Shown: positions 1-6,669 of the stretch, one piece after another
Numbering within the stretch: the stretch's first letter is position 1
Layout of the letters: every line of letters starts with the position of its first letter
Assembly (NCBI GenBank): GCA_045593645.1
Contig: JAZNWZ010000104.1
Coordinates: 1 to 36,765 of the forward strand
Source of the DNA: Fimenecus sp045593645
GTDB lineage: Bacteria > Bacillota > Clostridia > Oscillospirales > Acutalibacteraceae
Length of the DNA: 36,765 nt
Direction: 5' to 3'
Made by a program: the position numbers and the translations under genes
Notes under the pieces: generated by a model
What the model saw: only the letters and a program-made list of their open reading frames with translations
Told to the model about the DNA's origin: nothing
The model's database searches: none

Positions 1-10
1 AAGTAAATAT

Positions 11-86
<76 letters not shown>

Positions 87-180
87 AATCAGATACCACT
101 ATTGATACAATTTGTGTTGATAGTGGTATCGTTGTTTTATATAGCATTTAAGCCATTTAAAATAATTAAGCGTTGCATTT
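87..180 (+). repeat. dispersed hairpin repeat, copy 1
   Basis: Shares about 33 identical bases (from CCAAATCAG on), then ATAGTGGTATCGTTGTTTTA, a CATTTAAGCCA block and AAGCGTTGCATTT with a second copy at 8113-8221. The core is a hairpin with GATACCACTAT at 92-102 and ATAGTGGTATC at 120-130. The two inner pairs are G-U wobbles here and Watson-Crick pairs in copy 2. The hairpin is followed by GTTGTTTTA, so it could end transcription after tRNA-fMet. No coding capacity. Confidence 0.75.
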
Positions 181-214
181 GGGATTTTGCTTTCCCTCTT
201 GCAACGCTTTTTAT
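168..214 (+). terminator. intrinsic terminator downstream of tRNA-fMet
   Basis: A 10-bp perfect inverted repeat, AAGCGTTGCA at 168-177 and TGCAACGCTT at 200-209, is followed by TTTATT. The left arm is the same AAGCGTTGCA that ends the dispersed repeat. Confidence 0.65.
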
Positions 215-293
215 TGCTTATTTAGTTGATTAGTAAGGAACTCTCTACCTGAAAGATGTTGTAACAAAGTCATATAAAAGTTACAAATAGGTT

Positions 294-321
294 TTTGGAC
301 ACTTGTGCAAAATTGTCCAAA
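294..321. promoter_or_regulatory. candidate TetR operator (TTTGGACA-N12-TGTCCAAA)
   Basis: An 8-bp perfect inverted repeat with a 12-bp spacer lies 9 bp upstream of the -35 box of the promoter for the TetR gene. The half-site TTGTCCAA (313-320) recurs at 1121-1128, overlapping the -35 region of the next promoter. Size and placement fit an autoregulatory TetR operator. A second, unrelated inverted repeat, TTGTAAC-N14-GTTACAA, lies at 259-286. Confidence 0.45.
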
Positions 322-330
322 GAGATATTA

Positions 331-359
331 TTGAAAAGAATGTCGAATTTTGATATAAT
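331..359 (+). promoter_or_regulatory. sigma-A promoter of the riboswitch/TetR transcript
   Basis: -35 TTGAAA (331-336), 17-bp spacer, extended -10 TGa-TATAAT (hexamer 354-359). The predicted start near 366 sits at the 5' end of the riboswitch. Confidence 0.85.
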
Positions 360-365
360 ACAATT

Positions 366-482
366 GAATAAGGGAGTAGTCAGCACTTAAAGTGCGATGA
401 AGTCAACATCTTGGATTGATTCCTGGCATCATCTTAAATGACGAGACTTATCTGTTTTCGCAGGTAGGTCCCGTCTTTTTTT
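366..482 (+). ncRNA. yybP-ykoY (manganese)-like riboswitch with expression-platform terminator
   Basis: The leader has the family hallmarks: AGGGAGTAG just after the 5' strand of P1 and CGAGACTT just before its 3' strand, with P1 formed by ATAAG (368-372) and CTTAT (447-451). Between them are a small hairpin GCACT/AGTGC, GTCAACAT and GGCATCATC. The 3' strand of P1 is also part of the terminator's 5' arm (440-454), which pairs at 14 of 15 positions, two of them wobble, with 461-475 and is followed by seven T. Folding of P1 and of the terminator are therefore mutually exclusive, the usual ON-switch arrangement of this class. In known members Mn2+ is the ligand and Mn exporters are the usual targets. 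Here the next gene is a TetR regulator, which is unusual. The class is assigned from remembered consensus, not a covariance search. Confidence 0.7.
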
Positions 483-500
483 ATAGAAAGGTTTGAGAAT

Positions 501-1064
501 ATGGCAGATTCCAGCATTACAAAAATGGCATTAGCAAATTCGCTTAAAGCACTTATGCAAGAAAAAAGTTTTCACAAAATCGGCATAAATGATATTTGCA
601 CAGGCTGTAATATGAATCGTAAAAGCTTTTACTACCATTTCAAGGACAAATACGACCTTTTAAATTGGATTTTTGATACGGAATTCCGTGAGTTCGCACT
701 TCGCTCGTCTTGTCTTGAAACTTGGGATTTAATGCTCAGCCTTTGCTATTATCTCTATGAAAACCGAAGATTTTATCGCAAAGCATTGGCTATTGACGGT
801 CAAAACTCATTTCGTTCTCACTTGTACGATATTCTATATGAAAAGTTTTATAATGAGTTAAATGTCTTGTTCAACGAAGATGACATTGACGATTCTTTTG
901 ATAAAATCCAGACTCAAATCATTACCGATGGTGTCATGTGTGCTTTAGAAAGATGGTTACTATCTCATAATGATATGTCTGCTGATGAGTTTATAGGAAA
1001 AATACGCTCCTTTGTAACCCGCCTAATCATAGCAGCTCATAAAAAATACAGCAACGACGAGTAA
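501..1064 (+). CDS. TetR/AcrR-family transcriptional regulator
   Basis: 187 residues, the usual TetR length. The N-terminal helix-turn-helix spans about residues 8-52 (KALMQEKSFHKIGINDICT, then NMNRKSFYYHFKDKYDLL, the recognition helix with its YYHF signature). The C-terminal helical domain is unassigned, as expected for a ligand-binding domain; its layout resembles the DhaS-type TetR subgroup. ATG follows a GAAAGG ribosome site and lies 18 bp after the riboswitch terminator's U-tract, so it is expressed only when the terminator is bypassed. It probably represses its own promoter and that of the downstream radical SAM gene through TTGTCCAA half-sites. The inducer is unknown. Confidence 0.88.
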   Translation: MADSSITKMALANSLKALMQEKSFHKIGINDICTGCNMNRKSFYYHFKDKYDLLNWIFDTEFREFALRSSCLETWDLMLSLCYYLYENRRFYRKALAIDGQNSFRSHLYDILYEKFYNELNVLFNEDDIDDSFDKIQTQIITDGVMCALERWLLSHNDMSADEFIGKIRSFVTRLIIAAHKKYSNDE

Positions 1065-1127
1065 TATTTTTTAATACCCTACTATTTAGTTTTGTCGAAA
1101 ATTAAGACAGAATAAAAAGGTTGTCCA

Positions 1128-1156
1128 ATGACTTTTTTTCAAAATGAAAATATAAT
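1128..1156 (+). promoter_or_regulatory. second promoter, before the radical SAM gene
   Basis: -35-like ATGACT (1128-1133), 17-bp spacer, perfect -10 TATAAT (1151-1156). The half-site TTGTCCAA at 1121-1128 abuts the -35 box. This promoter bypasses the riboswitch, so the enzyme genes can be expressed under TetR control alone. Confidence 0.6.
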
Positions 1157-1196
1157 CGTATTAAGGTGGTTGTTTGATTTTGAAAGGAAGTCAATT

Positions 1197-2570
1197 ATGG
1201 AAAAATCAATTAATTCTATGTCACACTCTATGCAGAGAAAACTTGTTAGTACATTGGTTGATGGTGCGTTGAGTAAGTTAAGCAAAAACCGTGAGGAATC
1301 TTTTCTTAAAATTGTCGATATGGCTAAACAATTTTGGGACGATGATTTTTCAGATGGTGTTTACGATAAGGTAAGGGCTGAAATTAAAAACCCTAATAGT
1401 CGTTGGATGAATATGATTAACTTTGCCCTTGATGAAACTCATCCTAATGTAGCAAAAACCACACTTTTGAATCTTGGTTATGAGGCATTTTTCAGGGGTA
1501 CAAAGCAAATAAGAAAAAATCGTGAAAAATATGGTTGTAATATTCCTTGGCTAATCCTTTTTGACCCCACATCTGCTTGTAATATGCATTGTGCAGGGTG
1601 CTGGGCGGGAACTTACGGCAACAAGCACAATTTGAGTTTTGAGGATATGGACAAAATTGTAACCCAAGGTAAAGAGCTTGGTGTGTATATCTATATGCTT
1701 ACAGGTGGTGAACCACTTGTCCGTAAAAATGATTTGATTAAACTTGCTGAAAAGCATTATGATGTTCAATTTGCCGTTTATACAAACTCAACTCTTATTG
1801 ATGAAGATTTTTGTAATGAGTTAACCCGTGTAGGTAATATCGCATTTTTGTTGTCTATTGAAGGCTCACCTGATACAAACGATGCTCGCCGTGGTGACGG
1901 ACATTACGAAGCGGTTATGAGTGCTATGGATTTACTAAAAAAACACGGTATTCTTTTCGGCACATCAATCTGTTATACAAGTCAAAATATTGAAGCTGTT
2001 ACAAGTGATAGCTTTTTGTCAATGCTTTCTGCTAAAGGTGCAAAATTCGGTTTTTATTTTCACTATATGCCAATTGGCAATAAGGCTGTAACTGACCTTT
2101 TGCCAACACCTGAACAAAGAAAATATATGATTGAACGCATAAGATATATCCGTTCAGAAGAATGTAGTATCCCATTCTTCCCAATGGATTTCCAAAACGA
2201 CGGTGAATATGTTGGTGGTTGTATTGCTGCTGGCAGGAACTATTTCCATATAAATTCTGCAGGCGATGCAGAGCCTTGTGTATTCATTCATTATTCTGAT
2301 TCGAATATACATACATCATCAATTCTTGAAGTATTACAAAGTCCGTTATTTATGGCATATCATAATAATCAACCATTTAATGAAAACCATCTTATGCCTT
2401 GTCCGATGCTTGAAAATCCTGATGCATTAGAAAGAATGGTAAAAGAAACAGGAGCTGTAAGCACAGACCTTGAATCTCCTGAAACTGTTGAGAACTTATG
2501 CGAAAAATGCCGTAAATATGCAAACAAATGGCAACCCGAGGCAGATTGCATCTGGAATAACCGAAATTAA
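1197..2570 (+). CDS. radical SAM enzyme with C-terminal SPASM-like cysteines
   Basis: 457 residues. The radical SAM cluster motif is C128-X3-C132-X2-C135 (ACNMHCAGCWAG), followed by the SAM-binding MLTGGEPL segment. C-terminal cysteines (GGCIAAGR, EPCVFIH, MPCPML, LCEKCRKYA) suggest an auxiliary FeS cluster of SPASM/twitch type. About 120 residues precede the radical SAM core, and that N-terminal region is not recognised. I start at ATG 1197, which has a GGAAG ribosome site; an upstream in-frame ATG at 1128 lies ahead of the -10 box. The following patatin and acyltransferase genes point to a lipid or lipid-linked substrate, but this is context only. A peptide-modifying SPASM role is less likely because no short precursor gene is visible nearby. 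Confidence 0.85.
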   Translation: MEKSINSMSHSMQRKLVSTLVDGALSKLSKNREESFLKIVDMAKQFWDDDFSDGVYDKVRAEIKNPNSRWMNMINFALDETHPNVAKTTLLNLGYEAFFRGTKQIRKNREKYGCNIPWLILFDPTSACNMHCAGCWAGTYGNKHNLSFEDMDKIVTQGKELGVYIYMLTGGEPLVRKNDLIKLAEKHYDVQFAVYTNSTLIDEDFCNELTRVGNIAFLLSIEGSPDTNDARRGDGHYEAVMSAMDLLKKHGILFGTSICYTSQNIEAVTSDSFLSMLSAKGAKFGFYFHYMPIGNKAVTDLLPTPEQRKYMIERIRYIRSEECSIPFFPMDFQNDGEYVGGCIAAGRNYFHINSAGDAEPCVFIHYSDSNIHTSSILEVLQSPLFMAYHNNQPFNENHLMPCPMLENPDALERMVKETGAVSTDLESPETVENLCEKCRKYANKWQPEADCIWNNRN

Positions 2571-2699
2571 CTTTTCTGCATCATTAAAAAACACCCCAAA
2601 AACAAATCCTTCTCCTTTATAATCGGTTATTCCTAAAATTATGTATCAAGGGTTGAACAAAAGAGCCGTTTAACCGTTGATATGATTTATAGGTGATTT

Positions 2700-3617
2700 A
2701 TGATGAGAAACGATTACTTTACAGGAACTGAATGCATACCCATAGGCAAAGCGTCAGATAAAATTACAGATGGTTGTATTGTTGTTGAAGGTGGGGGATT
2801 CAGAGGCGTTTATAGTGCTGGTGTGCTTGATGCTTTAATGGAAAATGATATAAATATGAGTTGTCTGGTGGGTGTTTCTGCAGGTGCGCTTAACGGTTTG
2901 AATTATATATCAGGTCAAATTGGCAGAAGCACACGAATTAACCTTGAATTCCGTCAGGACGACCGCTTTGTTGGTATGCAAGCACTTAAAAGCGATAATA
3001 GTGTAATTGGATTTTCTTATCTTTTCAACGAGATAAACGAATATGAACCTTTTGATTTTGAAAGATTTAACGTCACACCGCGAAGATTTGTTGCCGTTGT
3101 AACAAACTGTTTTACGGGCAAAACAGAATATTTCGAGAAGGATGAGTTTACAGATATTCTCCAAGCAGTAAGAGCCTCGGCTACACTTCCGTATGTATCA
3201 AAACCTGTTTATATCAACAACACTCCTTATTTTGACGGTGGGTGTTCGTGTAGAATCCCTTATCAATGGGCTATTGATAACGGATACAAAAAAATAATCG
3301 TTGTAAAAAATCAAAACGCTGAATATCGCATAGATAATCCTATAAGTTTTAACTATTTAATTGAGCGTTCATATCGCAATTATCCTAATTTATCAAAAGT
3401 GTTAGCAGAAGCCGACAAGCAATACAATAAAGAATGTGATGAAATTGCTCGTCTGGAAAAATCAGGAGAGTTGTTTGTTTTTTCGCCTTCTAAAAAACTG
3501 AAAATTGATACATTGGAAAGTGACCTTTCAAAACTTGTCAAATTGTATTTTTTAGGCTATAACGATACAAAGAAAAGATTGACGGAATTAAAAGCATATC
3601 TCAATGTGGAGGGATAA
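2700..3617 (+). CDS. patatin-like phospholipase
   Basis: 305 residues. It shows the complete patatin set: oxyanion loop EGGGFRGVY (about 30-38), nucleophile S60 in GVSAG, and the Asp of the Ser-Asp dyad D179 in YFDGG. No signal peptide, so it probably acts on the inner face of the membrane as an acyl-ester hydrolase (phospholipase A-like). ATG 2700 is preceded by AGGTGA; the adjacent ATG at 2703 is an equally possible start. It is 129 bp after the radical SAM gene and ends 1 bp before the next start, so it is co-transcribed with the acyltransferase. A patatin next to an acyltransferase suggests deacylation and reacylation of a lipid. Confidence 0.92.
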   Translation: MMRNDYFTGTECIPIGKASDKITDGCIVVEGGGFRGVYSAGVLDALMENDINMSCLVGVSAGALNGLNYISGQIGRSTRINLEFRQDDRFVGMQALKSDNSVIGFSYLFNEINEYEPFDFERFNVTPRRFVAVVTNCFTGKTEYFEKDEFTDILQAVRASATLPYVSKPVYINNTPYFDGGCSCRIPYQWAIDNGYKKIIVVKNQNAEYRIDNPISFNYLIERSYRNYPNLSKVLAEADKQYNKECDEIARLEKSGELFVFSPSKKLKIDTLESDLSKLVKLYFLGYNDTKKRLTELKAYLNVEG

Positions 3618-3618
3618 A

Positions 3619-4314
3619 ATGTATCATCTGGAAACTTTTAAAGAAAAACTAGCCTGTTTTCTTGTAAAGCTCTGTTACAACCCCAAAATATTGTTTGAAG
3701 ACGAAAGTGTTCAGAGTAGAGAACTGAAAGAACCTATGGTTATTATCTGTAACCATACAAGAAAAACTAACAAATTCAGAGTTGCTGAAGCAGATGGTCC
3801 ACTTGTAAGATATGCGTTTCTAAACAAAAATGTTTGTTCTTTAGCTGCCAAAGATATTATGGAAAGTTTTCCTTGGAATTTTCTTATGAAAGACCTTGAT
3901 TGTATTCCTGTTGACCGTTTTTCTGCAACAACCAAATGGGCGCGTGATTGTGCAAAGGAATTGGAAAAGGGGAAGTCAGTTATTCTTTTTCCTGAAGGTA
4001 CAACGCTAAAAACTCAAGAAATCAGCGAATTTCAATCAGGATTTCTGCTGCTTGCAAAAATGGCAAATGTGAAAGTTTTACCCGTAGTTATTTATCGCAC
4101 ATTTGGACTTTTCAAAAGGCGCCGTCCAAAAATCAAAATTGGAATACCTCATACTATTACAACAGAAAAACTGACAAAATCAACCCGTCAACAAGAAACA
4201 GAAAGATTTCAAAGGATTATTACAGAAATGTACTGTGATGTAACAGGAAAAAGTGTACATGAAGCGACAAAAGAAAAATATCACATATATAAAAAGTTCA
4301 AAAAGACAACCTAA
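3619..4314 (+). CDS. PlsC-type (lyso)phospholipid acyltransferase, atypical motif I
   Basis: 231 residues. PlsC/LPLAT fold with motif III FPEGTT and motif IV-like VKVLPVVIY. Motif I is unusual. The His of CNHTRKT is not followed by Asp at +5; the next likely Asp, in ADGPLVRY, comes after 12 residues, so the family's HX4D becomes HX12D. A paralogue at 29823-30461 has HX11D. The start is ATG 3619, just after the patatin stop, with GGAGGG as ribosome site; an in-frame ATG at 3604 inside patatin has none. The predicted role is transfer of an acyl chain to a lysolipid or other glycerolipid acceptor at the cytoplasmic membrane. The acceptor is unknown. Confidence 0.85.
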   Translation: MYHLETFKEKLACFLVKLCYNPKILFEDESVQSRELKEPMVIICNHTRKTNKFRVAEADGPLVRYAFLNKNVCSLAAKDIMESFPWNFLMKDLDCIPVDRFSATTKWARDCAKELEKGKSVILFPEGTTLKTQEISEFQSGFLLLAKMANVKVLPVVIYRTFGLFKRRRPKIKIGIPHTITTEKLTKSTRQQETERFQRIITEMYCDVTGKSVHEATKEKYHIYKKFKKTT

Positions 4315-4325
4315 TGAAATAAAAT

Positions 4326-4359
4326 GGCGGCAAGAGTTTACTTACCGCCTTTATTTTTT
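4326..4359. terminator. intrinsic terminator between convergent genes
   Basis: GGCGG (4326-4330) and CCGCC (4345-4349), with an inner AAG/CTT, form a stem followed by TTTATTTTTT on the plus strand. It ends the TetR/radical SAM/patatin/PlsC operon. The upstream A-rich flank (AATAAAAT) lets it also serve the convergent minus gene. Confidence 0.8.
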
Positions 4360-4360
4360 G

Positions 4361-5197
4361 TTATATTGAATCTGTCCAATCGGTAAAATTGTTAGCAAAA
4401 GAGACCGCCAATGATGCACCGAAAAGATAGTTATCTTCATTATCACCATGATAAAACATTGCATACTTATATGGCAAGTTCAAAGTTGAAATATCCAAAA
4501 CAAAGCCTGCTGTTATTCGGTATTTTGCCCAAGGCTTATCCTTTTGATTGAGATAAAGTGTTTCAACATCAGTAAAAGTAACAAAGTCCTTTGTTGACAT
4601 TATATTTATTCCGTTTTTTGGCGAATTGAAAATAATATATTCATCATTTTCTTTTATTACGCATACATTTTCACCACATTCGGTATAGCCCTTATAATCC
4701 CAATTCATCAAATCTTTAGATGTGCTGAACGAAACACCGTTTTGTTTATAAAAACAAATAAAATTACCATCATCTTCAAGAATATATGGGTCAATCATTC
4801 TACCCATTTCATTTTCGGGAATATCACCCTTAACTTTAAGCAAAACAGGTTTATCCCAATGGGTTAAATCCTTGCTTTTCATAGTAAATATTCTTGATTT
4901 TTCGTTCCCGTAAATTTGTCCTTTTTCACGAGGATAGCTCTGCAAAGTGAGATAATAACAACCATTATACTTTAAGACATTACCCGGAGAAGAATAATTT
5001 TTCATATTATCCTTTTCTGTGAGAATTATTGGTTTAGTCCAATTTATGAAGTCACAACTTTCACTCTGTGCAATATAGAAAAATTGATTATCTCCTGTAT
5101 TTTCCACCAAAGTAAAAAACAGATATATTTTACCATTCTCAATAAAAGCTGCAGGGTCACGGTATGAGTATTCTTTTGTCTGTTCAAATATAAGCAT
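4361..5197 (-). CDS. GH43-like five-bladed beta-propeller glycoside hydrolase
   Basis: 278 residues, no signal peptide. Typical repeated propeller blades are visible: YRDPAAFIENGKIYLFFT near the N terminus (candidate catalytic base Asp), then SKDLTHWDKP, RMIDPYILEDDG (candidate second Asp), STSKDLMNWDYKG and STKDFVTFTD. A catalytic-acid Glu may be the one in ECGENVCV, but this is uncertain, so GH43 proper versus a related propeller family is open. ATG 5197 has AGGTGA upstream and a promoter on the minus strand. It is divergent from uxaB, which suggests processing of pectin-type oligosaccharides in the cytoplasm. Confidence 0.7.
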   Translation of the reverse strand: MLIFEQTKEYSYRDPAAFIENGKIYLFFTLVENTGDNQFFYIAQSESCDFINWTKPIILTEKDNMKNYSSPGNVLKYNGCYYLTLQSYPREKGQIYGNEKSRIFTMKSKDLTHWDKPVLLKVKGDIPENEMGRMIDPYILEDDGNFICFYKQNGVSFSTSKDLMNWDYKGYTECGENVCVIKENDEYIIFNSPKNGINIMSTKDFVTFTDVETLYLNQKDKPWAKYRITAGFVLDISTLNLPYKYAMFYHGDNEDNYLFGASLAVSFANNFTDWTDSI

Positions 5198-5226
5198 AAA
5201 ATCACCTAATTATATACAATAATTGA

Positions 5227-5255
5227 ATAATAACATAAGCATTAAATCTTTTCAA
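5227..5255 (-). promoter_or_regulatory. promoter of the GH43-like gene
   Basis: On the minus strand: -35 TTGAAA (complement of 5250-5255), 17-bp spacer, -10 TATTAT (complement of 5227-5232). Confidence 0.65.
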
Positions 5256-5272
5256 TAAATATAAAGATTTTA

Positions 5273-5301
5273 TTTACAATGATTGTTTTGTGTGATAGGA
5301 T
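5273..5301 (+). promoter_or_regulatory. candidate uxaB promoter
   Basis: -35 TTTACA (5273-5278), 17-bp spacer, -10 TAGGAT (5296-5301). It lies in the divergent intergenic region shared with the GH43-like gene. Confidence 0.4.
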
Positions 5302-5343
5302 AAAAGGCACAATGTATTATAAAATCGTGGGGGATGAAGCAAA

Positions 5344-6669
5344 TTGAAAGAAACGATTATACAATTCGGTAGCGGCAATTTTCTTCGTGGTTTCGCTGAC
5401 TATTTTGTACATATTCTGAACGAAAAAGGCTTGTATGACGGCAAAATTGTCATCGTTCAGCCCACGAAAAATGGTAAAACAAAAATAATAAATGAGCAAA
5501 AGGGAAAATATAATCTATTTTTGCGTGGAATTGTAAACGATAAAGAAATTTGCGACCATATCGAAATAAATTCTGTCAGCCGAGGTATTGACCCTTATGC
5601 TGATTATGAAGAATATCTTAAATTAGCCGAAAATCCCGAGATGAGATTTATTATATCAAACACAACAGAAGCGGGCATTGAATTTGATGATAATTGTTCT
5701 TTTACTGATAAACCAGCACTTTCTTTTCCCGGCAAACTCACACAGCTTTTGTATCATCGATTTGAAACGGGTCTTGGTGGATTTGTATTTTTGCCTTGCG
5801 AACTTATTGATAATAACGGTGACGAACTAAAAAAGTGTGTTCTTCAATATGCACAATTGTGGAATCTCGGTGAGAAATTTAAAAAGTGGATTGAAAATGA
5901 CAACACTTTCTGTAACACACTCGTTGACCGCATTGTTACGGGTTATCCAAAAGATGAAGCAGAAGAATTGGGCAACATTATCGGTTATGACGATAAACTG
6001 CTCAATACCGCCGAGCCATTTCATCTTTGGGTCATTGAGGGTAATTATGAAAATGAAATGCCTCTAAAAAAAGCAGGTATAAATGTTATATGGACCGATG
6101 ATGTGTCGTCATACAAAAAAAGAAAGGTTCGAATTCTTAATGGTGCTCACACCTCACTTGTTTTTCCGTCACTTCTTTGTGGAATTGAAACCGTTAAAGA
6201 AAGTCTTGATGACGAAATTCTGAAAGGATATCTAAAATCCTGCCTTTTTGGTCATATTTTGCCTATTCTCAATAAGACAGACGAAACTGTTGACTTTGCA
6301 AACTCTGTTATTGAACGCTTTTCAAATCCATACATAAAACATTTATGGAAGTCCATATCACTAAACTCTGTGAGTAAGTTTTCCGTTAGAGTTCTGCCTA
6401 CAATTCTTAACTATATAAACGCAAAAAAGGAAATGCCAAAACCACTGGTATTTTCATTGGCTTGTCTTATTGTGTACTACAAAACCAATGAACCGCAGGA
6501 TAATGAAAAAGTTATCAACTATATAAAAGAAAACAGTATATCAAATATTCTTTCAAATACAGAGCTTTGGGGCATGGACTTAAGCCAATTAACAGAGCTT
6601 ATAACAGAAAGCATTGACAAAATACACGCCTGCGGAATTAAGGAGGCATTAAAATGGGCTATGTCTTAA
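5344..6669 (+). CDS. uxaB: tagaturonate reductase (altronate oxidoreductase), mannitol dehydrogenase family
   Basis: 441 residues. The N-terminal nucleotide-binding motif QFGSGNFLRGF and the C-terminal RILNGAHTSLVF block are signatures of long-chain mannitol dehydrogenases of the UxaB type. The reaction interconverts D-tagaturonate and D-altronate with NAD(H) in galacturonate catabolism. The start is TTG, with GGGGGATG 9-15 bp upstream; no ATG is better placed. It overlaps uxaA by 16 bp, so the two are translationally coupled. The isomerase uxaC and the KDG kinase and aldolase are not in this window. Other family members (mannonate reductase UxuB, mannitol dehydrogenase) are possible, but adjacency to uxaA favours UxaB. 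Confidence 0.85.
   Translation: MKETIIQFGSGNFLRGFADYFVHILNEKGLYDGKIVIVQPTKNGKTKIINEQKGKYNLFLRGIVNDKEICDHIEINSVSRGIDPYADYEEYLKLAENPEMRFIISNTTEAGIEFDDNCSFTDKPALSFPGKLTQLLYHRFETGLGGFVFLPCELIDNNGDELKKCVLQYAQLWNLGEKFKKWIENDNTFCNTLVDRIVTGYPKDEAEELGNIIGYDDKLLNTAEPFHLWVIEGNYENEMPLKKAGINVIWTDDVSSYKKRKVRILNGAHTSLVFPSLLCGIETVKESLDDEILKGYLKSCLFGHILPILNKTDETVDFANSVIERFSNPYIKHLWKSISLNSVSKFSVRVLPTILNYINAKKEMPKPLVFSLACLIVYYKTNEPQDNEKVINYIKENSISNILSNTELWGMDLSQLTELITESIDKIHACGIKEALKWAMS

Noticed and set aside
1128..1196. Upstream ATG extending the radical SAM protein by 23 residues
   Set aside because: It lies ahead of the -10 box of the second promoter and has no ribosome site; ATG 1197 has GGAAG at good spacing.
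3619..4314. PlsC protein as a catalytically dead homologue because HX4D is missing
   Set aside because: The His, FPEGTT and a conserved downstream Asp are kept in two paralogues, so a stretched motif is more likely than loss of activity.
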